This document shows positions 42,546 through 51,253 of a stretch of 64,000 bases of DNA, piece after piece. This DNA is from Agrobacterium sp. RAC06. Lineage in GTDB: Bacteria; Pseudomonadota; Alphaproteobacteria; Rhizobiales; Rhizobiaceae. How positions within the stretch are numbered: the stretch's first letter is position 1; each line of letters opens with the position of its first letter. The notes under the pieces are model-generated. The model ran no database searches. It was given only the letters and a program-made list of their open reading frames with translations, and was not told the origin of the DNA. The position numbers were made by a program, and so were the translations under genes. The DNA is taken from assembly GCF_001713475.1 (NCBI RefSeq), contig NZ_CP016499.1, positions 3,192,501 through 3,256,500 on the forward strand, written 5' to 3'.

Positions 42546-42911
42546 ATGAACGAAACGCCGCCACTCACCCCTGAGGCTCTCGATGATTTCCTGCTCAAGG
42601 CGCGCGCCGCCAGCGGGCTTTTAAAGGCGCTATCGCACGAGACGCGTCTGTTGATGCTCTGCATGCTCTGCCAGGGCGAGAAGACGGTCACCGAAATCGA
42701 ACAGTTCCTTGGCATCCAGCAGGCCGTAGTTTCCCAGCAACTCGCGCGACTCAGAGGCGAGAAGGTCGTCCAGACCCGCCGCGAAGGACGCCAGATCTAC
42801 TATCGGATCGCCGATCCACAACTCGCCGAACTGATCTCCGTGCTCTACAAGATGTATTGCGGCCCGACACCCGTCACGATCAGCCAGGCGGCGGCGCTCA
42901 GCGAGGCGTAA
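42546..42911 (+). CDS. ArsR/SmtB-family repressor, BigR/SqrR-like sulfur sensor
   Basis: A 121-residue winged-helix repressor. The HTH is IEQFLGIQQAVVSQQLARLRGEKVV, followed by the wing RREGRQIYYRI. It aligns well with BigR (recalled): C39 in LLMLCMLCQGE and C105 in LYKMYCG match the two redox cysteines of BigR, C42 and C108, with the same 66-residue spacing. That pair forms a disulfide or polysulfide with persulfides, so a sulfur-sensing role is inferred. C42 is an additional cysteine. The target genes are unknown. It lies 86 bp after ldh and 28 bp before the fds-linked LysR gene. Confidence 0.8.
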   Translation: MNETPPLTPEALDDFLLKARAASGLLKALSHETRLLMLCMLCQGEKTVTEIEQFLGIQQAVVSQQLARLRGEKVVQTRREGRQIYYRIADPQLAELISVLYKMYCGPTPVTISQAAALSEA

Positions 42912-42939
42912 GCCCGAGAGGGCATCGAAGGGGCGGTGC

Positions 42940-43878
42940 ATGATCGACAAGCTGGAATTCTTCATCGCGCTTGCCCGCCAGCAGCATTTCGGCCGCGCAG
43001 CCGAGGAATGCGGCGTGACGCAGCCGACACTGTCGGCCGGCATCCGGCAACTCGAAGAGCAGCTCGGCGTCATGCTTGTCCAGCGCGGCTCGCGCTTTCT
43101 CGGCCTCACCCCGGAAGGCCAGCGGGTGCTCGAATGGGCGCGGCGGATTGTTGGTGATACCCGCACCATGCGCGAAGAAATGCGGGCGGCGCGGCGTGGT
43201 CTGGCCGGCCATATCCGGCTTGCGGTCATTCCGACGGCGCTTGCCATGGTGCAGAAGCTCACCGAACCCTTTCAGGCCCGTCATCCGGACGTGACCTTTT
43301 CCGTCCTGTCGCGCACCTCGCTGCAGGTTCTGAGCCTGCTCGAAAATCTCGAGATCGACGCCGGCATTACCTATCTCGACAATGAGCCGCTGGGGCGCGT
43401 CACCAGCGTGCCCCTCTATTCCGAGCGCTATCACCTGATCACCGGTGTCGGCACGCCGCTTGCCGATCGTGACAGCATCACCTGGAGCGAGGTGGCCGAT
43501 CTCAGGCTCTGTCTTCTGACCGCCGACATGCAGAACCGGCGGATCATCAACCAGCACATGGCAGAGGCCGGTGTGACGCCGAAGCCGACGCTCGAATCCA
43601 ATTCGATGATCGTGCTGTTCTCCCATATTCGCACCGGCAAATGGGCGTCGATCATGCCGAAGAACGTCGCTGAGTCCTTCGGTTTCGGCGAGGAGATCCG
43701 GATGATCCCGATCACCGCACCCGAGGCCGAGCATCTGGTGGGGCTGGTCGCTACCCACCGCGAGCCTTTTACTCCTTTGGTCTCCGGCCTGTTGCATGAG
43801 GCGCGCTTGCTGGCAGCCTCTAATGCCTTCGATAGAAATCTTCTATCGATCGACGGAAGCGCCGTATTGACCTCCTGA
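42940..43878 (+). CDS. LysR-family regulator of the formate dehydrogenase operon (FdsR-like)
   Basis: A 312-residue LysR regulator. It starts MIDKLEFFIALARQQHFGRAAEECGVTQPTLSAGIRQLEEQ. Its effector domain covers about residues 90-295 and includes the SNSMIVLFSHIRTGKWASIMP segment. It lies 66 bp upstream of fdsG in the same direction. The placement suggests that it controls the fds genes, as a LysR protein does for fds operons elsewhere (recalled). A 21-bp inverted repeat near its 3' end may be its operator. Confidence 0.88.
   Translation: MIDKLEFFIALARQQHFGRAAEECGVTQPTLSAGIRQLEEQLGVMLVQRGSRFLGLTPEGQRVLEWARRIVGDTRTMREEMRAARRGLAGHIRLAVIPTALAMVQKLTEPFQARHPDVTFSVLSRTSLQVLSLLENLEIDAGITYLDNEPLGRVTSVPLYSERYHLITGVGTPLADRDSITWSEVADLRLCLLTADMQNRRIINQHMAEAGVTPKPTLESNSMIVLFSHIRTGKWASIMPKNVAESFGFGEEIRMIPITAPEAEHLVGLVATHREPFTPLVSGLLHEARLLAASNAFDRNLLSIDGSAVLTS
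43829..43849. promoter_or_regulatory. Candidate LysR-type operator upstream of fdsG
   Basis: A perfect inverted repeat with 9-bp arms TCGATAGAA and TTCTATCGA and a 3-bp centre (ATC). It contains ATAG-N7-CTAT and a T-N11-A core, typical of LysR-type sites. It lies inside the last codons of the LysR gene, about 96-116 bp before fdsG. The overlap with coding sequence makes chance less likely but not excluded. Confidence 0.5.
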
Positions 43879-43944
43879 CATCAGAACCATCATCATCTTC
43901 CGATGAACGACCCCACCAGAGCTCGGCGGGTGAGGAGGATTTCG

Positions 43945-44424
43945 ATGAATATTCGTGTGGCTGCGGATGACGTCTCCGCCCGCATTTCGGCTGTGATCGC
44001 CGAGTTGCAGCATCTGGAGGGGCCGATGCTGCCGATCCTGCACCGTGTGCAGGAGGAATTCGGCTATATCCCTGAGATCGCCAAGCAGATCATCGCCAGC
44101 GCGCTGAACCTGTCGCGCGCCGAGGTGCATGGCGTGATCACCTTCTACCACGATTTCCGCGCTCAACCGGCTGGGCGACACGTTCTAAAGCTCTGTCGCG
44201 CCGAGGCTTGCCAGTCGATGGGCTGCGAGCCTCTTGCGGACAAGATCAAGGCCAAGCTCGGCATCGACTGGCACCAGACGACGCCTGACGGTGCCGTCAC
44301 CCTCGAACCCGTCTTCTGTCTCGGCCTCTGTGCCCAGGCGCCTGCCGCGATGCTCGACGGTGAGCTGCATGCGCGGCTCGACGAACACTGTCTTAGCGAC
44401 ATTCTGGCGGAGGTGCGCTCATGA
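43945..44424 (+). CDS. fdsG: NAD-dependent formate dehydrogenase gamma subunit
   Basis: A 159-residue NuoE-like subunit with a thioredoxin-like fold. The [2Fe-2S] ligands are in LCRAEACQSMGC and, further on, CLGLCAQAPAAM. The ATG at 43945 follows a GAGGAGGAT ribosome site. It is the first fds gene and overlaps fdsB by 4 bp (ATGA). It would transfer electrons between FdsB and FdsA. Confidence 0.93.
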   Translation: MNIRVAADDVSARISAVIAELQHLEGPMLPILHRVQEEFGYIPEIAKQIIASALNLSRAEVHGVITFYHDFRAQPAGRHVLKLCRAEACQSMGCEPLADKIKAKLGIDWHQTTPDGAVTLEPVFCLGLCAQAPAAMLDGELHARLDEHCLSDILAEVRS

Positions 44425-45989
44425 GCGTCCCAGAAACCGTCGTTGTCTTCGTCCCCCGCGATGCGGCAGCGCTTGCCGTCGGTGCCGACAAGGTGGCGGC
44501 TGCCATCGAACGCGAAGCCAGGGTACGCGGCCTTGACGTCACCATCGTGCGCAATGGCTCGCGTGGTATGCTGTGGCTGGAAGTGCTGGTCGAGGTGCGC
44601 ACCGACAAGGGCCGCATCGCCTATGGTCCGGTCAGGGCCTCCGATGTGCCTTCCCTCTTCGAGGCCGGCTTCCTTGATGGCGGGGAGCATCCGGTTGGCC
44701 ATGGCCTGACCCAGGACATTCCCTTCCTCAAGGGCCAGACGCGGCTGACCTTCGCCCGCTGCGGCGTCACTGATCCGCTGTCGCTCGATGACTACCGCCA
44801 TTATCAGGGCCTGAAAGGCCTCGCCAATGCCATCGCGATGGCACCGACCGAGATCGTCAAACAGGTCACTGACAGCGGCCTGCGCGGTCGTGGTGGTGCA
44901 GGCTTCCCGACCGGCATCAAGTGGAAGACGGTCGCGGATGCGAAGGCCGACCAGAAATACATCGTCTGCAATGCCGACGAGGGCGATAGCGGTACCTTTG
45001 CCGACCGGATGATCATGGAAGGCGATCCCTTCGTGTTGATCGAAGGCATGGCGATTGCCGGGATCGCGGTCGGCGCCACCAAGGGCTATGTCTATACCCG
45101 CTCCGAATATCCGCATGCCATTGCCATGATGGAAGAGGCAATCGAGATTGCTAGGGCTGCGGGCATCCTCGGTGCCTCGGTGATGGGCTCGCGCTACGCT
45201 TTCGACATGGAAGTGCGCATGGGGGCTGGCGCCTATGTCTGCGGCGAGGAGACCTCGCTGCTCAACAGCCTCGAAGGCAAACGCGGCGTGGTGCGCGCCA
45301 AGCCGCCGCTGCCCGCGCTTCAGGGCCTGTTCGGCAAGCCCACCGTCGTCAACAACGTCATGTCGCTCGCCTCCATCCCGGTCATGATGGATCGCGGTGC
45401 GCAGTTCTACCGCGACTTCGGCGTTGGCCGTTCGCATGGCACGATCCCGATCCAGCTCGCCGGCAATCTCAAGCATGGCGGCCTCTATGAGACCGCCTTC
45501 GGTCTGCCGCTCGGCCAGCTGATCAACGAGATTGGCGGCGGCACGATCTCCGGGCGTCCGGTCAAGGCCGTGCAGGTTGGCGGGCCGCTCGGCGCCTATT
45601 TCCCGCCCTCGCTGTTCGACACCATCTTCGACTATGAGGCTTTCACCGCCGCCGGTGGCCTGATCGGCCATGCTGGCGTGGTTGTCTTCGACGATACCGC
45701 CGACATGCTGAAACAGGCGCGCTTCGCCATGGAGTTCTGTGCGGTCGAAAGCTGCGGCAAGTGCACGCCCTGCCGCATCGGTTCGACACGCGGCGTCGAG
45801 ACGGTCGACAAGATCGCCCGCGGCATCGAGCCGGAGAAGAACAAGGTGTTGCTGGAAGACCTTTGCAACACCATGAAGTTCGGCTCGCTCTGTGCGCTGG
45901 GAGGGTTCACGCCCTATCCTGTCATGAGCGCCATGACGCATTTCCCGGAAGATTTCGCGCCGGCACCGGTTCGGGAGGCTGCGGAATGA
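44421..45989 (+). CDS. fdsB: NAD-dependent formate dehydrogenase beta subunit
   Basis: A 522-residue NuoF-like flavoprotein. A thioredoxin-like N-terminal part (about residues 1-130) precedes the NADH/FMN domain with GLRGRGGAGFPTG and the NADEGDSGTFADR segment. The C-terminal [4Fe-4S] motif is ESCGKCTPCRIGSTRG. It is the NAD-reducing module of the soluble formate dehydrogenase. A RIME-like repeat separates it from fdsA. Confidence 0.95.
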   Translation: MSVPETVVVFVPRDAAALAVGADKVAAAIEREARVRGLDVTIVRNGSRGMLWLEVLVEVRTDKGRIAYGPVRASDVPSLFEAGFLDGGEHPVGHGLTQDIPFLKGQTRLTFARCGVTDPLSLDDYRHYQGLKGLANAIAMAPTEIVKQVTDSGLRGRGGAGFPTGIKWKTVADAKADQKYIVCNADEGDSGTFADRMIMEGDPFVLIEGMAIAGIAVGATKGYVYTRSEYPHAIAMMEEAIEIARAAGILGASVMGSRYAFDMEVRMGAGAYVCGEETSLLNSLEGKRGVVRAKPPLPALQGLFGKPTVVNNVMSLASIPVMMDRGAQFYRDFGVGRSHGTIPIQLAGNLKHGGLYETAFGLPLGQLINEIGGGTISGRPVKAVQVGGPLGAYFPPSLFDTIFDYEAFTAAGGLIGHAGVVVFDDTADMLKQARFAMEFCAVESCGKCTPCRIGSTRGVETVDKIARGIEPEKNKVLLEDLCNTMKFGSLCALGGFTPYPVMSAMTHFPEDFAPAPVREAAE

Positions 45990-46035
45990 GTTGTTGTCTT
46001 CGAGAAACTGACGAGGCTGCCGGATCTGGCTCCCT

Positions 46036-46150
46036 CTTCTCCCCAGCGGGGAGAAGTGCCGAACGCAGTGAGGCGATGAGGGGGCCGCTTGCGCTGACGC
46101 TTAGCCCCTCATCCGGCGCTACGCGCCACCTTCTCCCCGCTGGGGAGAAG
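46036..46150. repeat. RIME-like palindromic repeat inside the fds operon
   Basis: Two 21-bp palindromes at the ends, CTTCTCCCCAGCGGGGAGAAG (46036-46056, written in full as 21 bases of stem-loop type) and its exact reverse complement at 46130-46150. GATGAGGGG and CCCCTCATC form an inner inverted pair. The whole 115-bp element can fold as one large hairpin. It matches what I recall of the Rhizobium-specific intergenic mosaic element (RIME). It fills most of the 225-bp fdsB-fdsA gap. Confidence 0.85.
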
Positions 46151-46214
46151 AGGTCCCGCCTGCGCTCTGCCCGTCATTGTCATCACGTCATGCACGCTCT
46201 CCAGGAGGCCCTCC

Positions 46215-49097
46215 ATGCCCCTCGTTCCTGAAATCGACTACGGCACGCCCGCCTCGCGCTCGGAAAAACTGGTGACGCTCACCATCGACGGACGCGAAAT
46301 CACGGTGCCCGAGGGCACGTCTATCATGCGCGCCTCGATGGAGGCCGGCATTCAGGTGCCGAAGCTCTGCGCGACTGACATGGTCGATGCCTTCGGCTCC
46401 TGCCGCCTCTGTCTGATCGAGGTGGAAGGCCGCAACGGCACGCCCGCCTCCTGCACCACGCCCGTGGCACCCGGCATCGTCGTCCACACCCAGACGGAGC
46501 GCCTGAAGGCCATCCGCAAGGGCGTGATGGAGCTCTACATCTCCGACCATCCGCTGGACTGCCTGACCTGCGCGGCCAATGGCGACTGCGAGCTGCAGGA
46601 CATGGCCGGTGCCGTGGGTCTGCGCGATGTGCGCTACGGCTATGAGGGCGAAAATCATGTGAAGGCGCGGTCTGCCGAGGGTGGCATCAATGCCCAGTGG
46701 ATGCCGAAGGATGAGAGCAATCCCTATTTCACCTATGATCCGTCGAAATGCATCGTGTGTTCGCGTTGCGTGCGGGCCTGCGAAGAGGTGCAGGGTACGT
46801 TTGCGCTGACCATCGAGGGCCGCGGTTTCGACAGCCGTGTGTCACCCGGCGCGCACGAAGCGTTTCTCTCGTCGGAATGCGTCTCCTGTGGCGCCTGCGT
46901 TCAGGCCTGTCCGACTGCGACGCTGACGGAAAAGTCCGTCATCGCCATCGGCCAGCCGGAGCATTCGGCCGTCACCACCTGCGCCTATTGCGGCGTCGGG
47001 TGTTCCTTCAAGGCCGAAATGCGCGGCGAAGAGCTCGTGCGCATGGTGCCCTGGAAGGATGGCCAGGCCAATCGCGGCCATTCCTGCGTCAAGGGCCGCT
47101 TCGCCTATGGCTATGCCAGCCACAAGGACCGCATCCTCAACCCGATGATCCGCGAGAAGATCTCCGATCCCTGGCGGGAAGTGACCTGGGAAGAGGCCTA
47201 TGCCCATGTCGCCTCCGAGTTCAAGCGCATCCAGTACCAGTATGGCCGTGAAGCCATCGGCGGCATCACCTCGTCGCGCTGCACCAATGAAGAGACCTAT
47301 CTGGTCCAGAAGCTGATCCGCGCCGGCTTCGGCAACAACAATGTCGATACCTGCGCCCGCGTCTGCCACTCGCCGACCGGTTACGGTCTCGGCCAGGCTT
47401 TTGGCACGTCTGCCGGCACGCAGAACTTCGATTCGGTCGAGCATTCCGACGTCGTGGTCGTCATCGGCGCCAATCCGACCGATGGTCACCCCGTCTTCGG
47501 TTCGCGGCTGAAGAAGCGTCTCCGCCAGGGGGCGAAGCTGATCGTCATCGACCCGCGCCGCATCGATCTGGTTCGCACCCCGCATGTCGAGGCGGCCCAC
47601 CATCTGCCTCTGAAGCCCGGCACCAATGTCGCCGTCTTGACGGCACTTGCTCATGTCATCGTCACCGAAGGCCTGTTCGACGAGCGCTTCATCCGCGAGC
47701 GCTGCGACTGGTCGGAGTTCGAGGACTGGGCCGGTTTCGTCTCCGACCCAGCACATTCGCCGGAGGAAACGGAAAAGTTCACCGGAGTACCCGCGGCAGA
47801 GCTGCGGAGTGCCGCCCGCCTGTTTGCCACCGGCGGCAATGGCGCGATCTATTATGGCCTTGGTGTCACCGAACACAGCCAGGGCTCGACGACCGTCATG
47901 GCGATTGCCAACCTTGCGATGGTCACCGGCAATATCGGTCGTCCCGGCGTCGGCGTGAACCCGCTGCGCGGCCAGAACAATGTCCAGGGCTCCTGCGACA
48001 TGGGCTCCTTCCCGCATGAACTGCCCGGCTATCGCCACGTGTCCGACGATGCGACGCGCGAGACCTTCGAAAAGCTCTGGGGCGTCGAGCTCAGCAACGA
48101 GCCGGGCCTGCGCATCCCCAACATGCTGGATGCCGCCGTCGATGGCTCGTTCAAGGGCATCTATATCCAGGGCGAGGACATCCTGCAGTCCGACCCCGAC
48201 ACGAAGCACGTCTCGGCAGGACTTGCCGCCATGGAATGCGTCGTCGTGCACGACCTCTTCCTCAACGAAACGGCGAACTACGCCCATGTCTTCCTGCCGG
48301 GCTCGACCTTCCTCGAAAAGGACGGGACCTTCACCAATGCAGAGCGCCGCATCAACCGCGTGCGCAAAGTGATGAGCCCGAAGAATGGCTATGCGGATTG
48401 GGAAGTGACACAGAAGCTCGCCCAGGCCATGGGGCTTTCGTGGAACTATAGCCATCCGTCTCAGATCATGGACGAGATCGCCGCAACCACGCCGAGCTTT
48501 GCCGGTGTCTCCTACGACTATCTCGAAAAGATGGGTTCGGTGCAGTGGCCCTGCAACGAGAAATTCCCTGTGGGATCGCCGATCATGCATGTCGACGGCT
48601 TCGTGCGCGGCAAGGGCAAGTTCATCCGCACGGAATATGTGCCAACGGACGAGCGCACCGGCCCGCGCTTCCCGCTGCTTTTGACCACCGGTCGCGTTCT
48701 CTCGCAATACAATGTCGGCGCACAGACGCGGCGCACGGAAAACAGTGTCTGGCATGAGGAAGACCGGCTGGAGATTCATCCGCATGATGCCGAACTGCGC
48801 GGCGTCAAGGATGGCGACTGGATCAAGCTCGCCAGCCGCTCCGGCGACACCACGCTGCGCGCCCTGATCACCGATCGCGTGGCCCCGGGCGTGGTCTACA
48901 CGACCTTCCACCACCCGAACACGCAGGCGAATGTCATCACCACGGACTTCTCCGACTGGGCAACCAATTGCCCGGAATACAAGGTGACCGCCGTGCAGGT
49001 CTCGCCGTCGAACGGCCCGACCGAATGGCAGGAGGAGTATGAGGAGCTGAGCCGTCGTTCGCGGCGCATTGCAGGCAAGCTGGAAGCGGCGGAATGA
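46215..49097 (+). CDS. fdsA: NAD-dependent formate dehydrogenase alpha subunit (Mo-bisMGD)
   Basis: A 960-residue catalytic subunit that oxidises formate to CO2. The N-terminal [2Fe-2S] ligands are C52, C63, C66 and C80. Next come a His-Cys3 cluster region (DHPLDCLTCAANGDC) and two [4Fe-4S] ferredoxin motifs (CIVCSRCVRAC, CVSCGACVQAC). A further cluster, CAYCGVGC, opens the molybdopterin part. The Mo ligand is C384 with H385 in ARVCHSPTGYG, a Cys form rather than selenocysteine. Its last four bases overlap fdhD. Confidence 0.96.
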   Translation: MPLVPEIDYGTPASRSEKLVTLTIDGREITVPEGTSIMRASMEAGIQVPKLCATDMVDAFGSCRLCLIEVEGRNGTPASCTTPVAPGIVVHTQTERLKAIRKGVMELYISDHPLDCLTCAANGDCELQDMAGAVGLRDVRYGYEGENHVKARSAEGGINAQWMPKDESNPYFTYDPSKCIVCSRCVRACEEVQGTFALTIEGRGFDSRVSPGAHEAFLSSECVSCGACVQACPTATLTEKSVIAIGQPEHSAVTTCAYCGVGCSFKAEMRGEELVRMVPWKDGQANRGHSCVKGRFAYGYASHKDRILNPMIREKISDPWREVTWEEAYAHVASEFKRIQYQYGREAIGGITSSRCTNEETYLVQKLIRAGFGNNNVDTCARVCHSPTGYGLGQAFGTSAGTQNFDSVEHSDVVVVIGANPTDGHPVFGSRLKKRLRQGAKLIVIDPRRIDLVRTPHVEAAHHLPLKPGTNVAVLTALAHVIVTEGLFDERFIRERCDWSEFEDWAGFVSDPAHSPEETEKFTGVPAAELRSAARLFATGGNGAIYYGLGVTEHSQGSTTVMAIANLAMVTGNIGRPGVGVNPLRGQNNVQGSCDMGSFPHELPGYRHVSDDATRETFEKLWGVELSNEPGLRIPNMLDAAVDGSFKGIYIQGEDILQSDPDTKHVSAGLAAMECVVVHDLFLNETANYAHVFLPGSTFLEKDGTFTNAERRINRVRKVMSPKNGYADWEVTQKLAQAMGLSWNYSHPSQIMDEIAATTPSFAGVSYDYLEKMGSVQWPCNEKFPVGSPIMHVDGFVRGKGKFIRTEYVPTDERTGPRFPLLLTTGRVLSQYNVGAQTRRTENSVWHEEDRLEIHPHDAELRGVKDGDWIKLASRSGDTTLRALITDRVAPGVVYTTFHHPNTQANVITTDFSDWATNCPEYKVTAVQVSPSNGPTEWQEEYEELSRRSRRIAGKLEAAE

Positions 49098-49924
49098 GCG
49101 ATGTGATCGGCTCCACGGCAAGGATTGTCGGCGGGCTGAAGGCGAGCCACGGGCGCGTCTCGGCCAGCAGCCGGCTCGTGCCGGAGGAGGTGCCGATCGC
49201 CTTTTCCTATGCCGGCTCCACCCATGCCGTGATGATGGCGACGCCCGATGATCTCGAGGATTTCGCCGTCGGCTTTTCGCTCGCCGAGGGCATCATCGCG
49301 GGGGCCGAGGACGTGGTATCGATCGAGGCCATTGAGGCGGGCGAGGGCATCGACGTCCAGGTGACGCTGAAGGAGATGACTGCGGAAGCGTTGGTTGCCA
49401 GGCGTCGGCGCATGGCCGGCCCCGTCGGGTGCGGGCTCTGCGGCATCGAGTCGATCGAGCAGGCAAGCCGTGCGGTGAAGCCTGTCGCTGACGACGGCTT
49501 CAGCATGTCTGCCCGTGACGTTTCCCAGGCCATGGCGCAGCTGACGGCGCGGCAGGATCTGAACCGCCAGACACGCGCCGTACATGGCGCCGGCTTCTAC
49601 AGCCTGAGGCAAGGGCTTGTCGCGATCCGTGAAGATGTCGGTCGCCACAATGCGCTGGACAAGCTCGTCGGTGCCGTTGTCATCGGCGGCTGGGATCCTG
49701 CCCAGGGTGCGGTCGTGGTCACGAGCCGTCTGTCCGTCGAGATGGTGCAGAAGACGGCAGCGCTCGGTGCGCCCGTGCTGATTGCCATTTCCGCGCCGAC
49801 AGCGCTTGCCATTCGCACGGCCGCGCAGGCCGGGATCACCTTGATCGGCATTGCGCGCGACGAGGATTTCGAGATTTTCACCCGGCCCGACCGGGTGGCC
49901 GAGGGAGTACCGCTGCATGTCTGA
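49094..49924 (+). CDS. fdhD: Formate dehydrogenase sulfurtransferase/accessory protein FdhD (FdsC)
   Basis: A 276-residue FdhD/FdsC protein that prepares the sulfurated molybdenum cofactor for the alpha subunit. The CxxC motif is C113/C116 in PVGCGLCGIES. The typical HGAGFYSLRQG-like VHGAGFYSL and EDVGRHNALDKLVG motifs are present. The start overlaps fdsA (ATGA) and the end overlaps fdsD by 8 bp. Confidence 0.94.
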   Translation: MSDVIGSTARIVGGLKASHGRVSASSRLVPEEVPIAFSYAGSTHAVMMATPDDLEDFAVGFSLAEGIIAGAEDVVSIEAIEAGEGIDVQVTLKEMTAEALVARRRRMAGPVGCGLCGIESIEQASRAVKPVADDGFSMSARDVSQAMAQLTARQDLNRQTRAVHGAGFYSLRQGLVAIREDVGRHNALDKLVGAVVIGGWDPAQGAVVVTSRLSVEMVQKTAALGAPVLIAISAPTALAIRTAAQAGITLIGIARDEDFEIFTRPDRVAEGVPLHV

Positions 49925-50261
49925 AACCGGCACCGACGCCAAGCTGATCCGCATGGCGAACCAGATCGCCACCTTTTTCCTGTCGCAACCGGAAGAGGTG
50001 CGTGCGGAGGGGGTGGCTACGCATATCAACAAGTTCTGGGAGGTCCGCATGCGCCGCCGCTTCCATGAGTTGGTGGCGGTCCCCGATGCCGGTTTTCTGC
50101 CGCTGGTGGTCGAGGCCGCCAGCAGCATCAAGCGCCCCGGCGCGTCTGATGCCACCGCCGTCGGTCTTGGTCAGGAGGCTGCTGTTGGTGGACCCTTCGG
50201 CAAAGGGGTAGCCGCAGGCGAGTCGCTGTCGGAGCCCAGCATCCCGGAGACGACGGCCTGA
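49917..50261 (+). CDS. fdsD: Formate dehydrogenase delta subunit
   Basis: A 114-residue FdsD. Residues 1-75 (KLIRMANQIATFFLSQPEE, the HINKFWEVRMRR segment) match the usual small delta subunit needed for formate dehydrogenase maturation or stability. The C-terminal 35-40 residues (Gly/Ser/Pro-rich) go beyond the family's typical length. The ATG at 49917 overlaps fdhD by 8 bp. It is the last gene of the fds operon. Confidence 0.88.
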   Translation: MSETGTDAKLIRMANQIATFFLSQPEEVRAEGVATHINKFWEVRMRRRFHELVAVPDAGFLPLVVEAASSIKRPGASDATAVGLGQEAAVGGPFGKGVAAGESLSEPSIPETTA

Positions 50262-50279
50262 GCCCAGACGGAAGTGCCG

Positions 50280-51125
50280 TCAGTTTAGCCAGAGATGGAT
50301 GAGTGCTGCTTCCGGCGTCTCGGTGCCGCCGTTTTCGATACCCGTGCTCCAGAGGCCGGTCCCGGCCGCATAGGCGCCGGGTGACAGGCCGCCTGCCTCG
50401 CACTGGCTCACCGCCCGCAGCCGCTTTCCACTCTTCACTGCTTCGGCGAGCACCGACAGCAGGACGGTATCGTTCATCGCTGTGCCGGCGCCGAAAATAC
50501 GCAGCACCGCACCGTCCAGTCTTTCTAGCATCGCCTTCACAGCTTCTGCCGGAATGCCTGGGGAGAGCGTCAGGATCGCGAGCTTTCGGTCCTCAAAAGT
50601 CCGACGCTGCGGCACGTCGGGTGTCGCCTGCGGCTGCGCGCGAAACGCATCGGCTTCGTGGCTGTCATGCTTCACCAGGCCGTCAGCCGCGAGAAGTTTG
50701 CCGGCGAAGGCAAGGAAAACGCCGGGCTCTTTGCTTGCCGTAGCCGAGATCGCAAGATCGAGATTGCCCTCGGCATCGCCCTGATGCCCGAGTGGCAGCA
50801 TGGAGCCGCAGAGGATCACGCGGCGGTTCTCCCCCGCCAGAGCCTGGCTCAGCGCTGCACCGGAAAAGGCCATGGTGTCGGTGCCGTGGGTGATGATCAC
50901 GGCTGCATCCGGATGGCGGCGGATCGTTTCCAGCATTCGGTTCCAGTGGGCAGGACCCACATCGGCGCTGTCGAGCAAGGGATCGAAGACGTCAGCGGTC
51001 AAAACCGCGCCGGCGGGCAGGCGTGCCGCAATCGCTTCTTCCACGAGCCCCTTCAGGGGTGCCAGCCCTTCCGGCGTCTCGGCCATCCCGATCGTTCCAC
51101 CCGTGTGGATCAGCAGCAGTTTCAT
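50280..51125 (-). CDS. Asparaginase
   Basis: A 281-residue asparaginase-family enzyme, shorter than the usual 320-340. The first active-site Thr is in HTGGTIGMAE (T8/T11). The second block is IITHGTDTMAFSG with T82 and D83. No signal peptide is visible, so it is probably cytoplasmic. It converges on fdsD (18-bp gap). Substrate preference between Asn and Gln cannot be judged. Confidence 0.85.
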   Translation of the reverse strand: MKLLLIHTGGTIGMAETPEGLAPLKGLVEEAIAARLPAGAVLTADVFDPLLDSADVGPAHWNRMLETIRRHPDAAVIITHGTDTMAFSGAALSQALAGENRRVILCGSMLPLGHQGDAEGNLDLAISATASKEPGVFLAFAGKLLAADGLVKHDSHEADAFRAQPQATPDVPQRRTFEDRKLAILTLSPGIPAEAVKAMLERLDGAVLRIFGAGTAMNDTVLLSVLAEAVKSGKRLRAVSQCEAGGLSPGAYAAGTGLWSTGIENGGTETPEAALIHLWLN

Positions 51126-51202
51126 TGTCTCGCCTCCCGGATTCGTTGCCGTCTGGTAGGGCAGTGCGAAGTGGAGATCAACCGGGTCCTGGAACGCGAA
51201 AA

Positions 51203-51224
51203 GGCAGCGCCTGACAGCGCTGCC
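51203..51224 (-). terminator. Terminator after cheW
   Basis: GGCAGCGC and GCGCTGCC form an 8-bp stem with a 6-base loop. On the minus strand it is followed by TTTTCGCG. It lies about 30 bp beyond the cheW stop at 51254. Confidence 0.75.
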
Positions 51225-51253
51225 CCTTCAAAATCAGTCAACTGTCGCCGTGA

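Noticed and set aside
46842..49121. A 759-codon minus-strand frame opposite fdsA
   Set aside because: It is a shadow of the well-supported fdsA gene; no motif, signal or ribosome site supports it. Similar long antisense frames opposite priA, sdhA, fdsB and atpA were dropped for the same reason.
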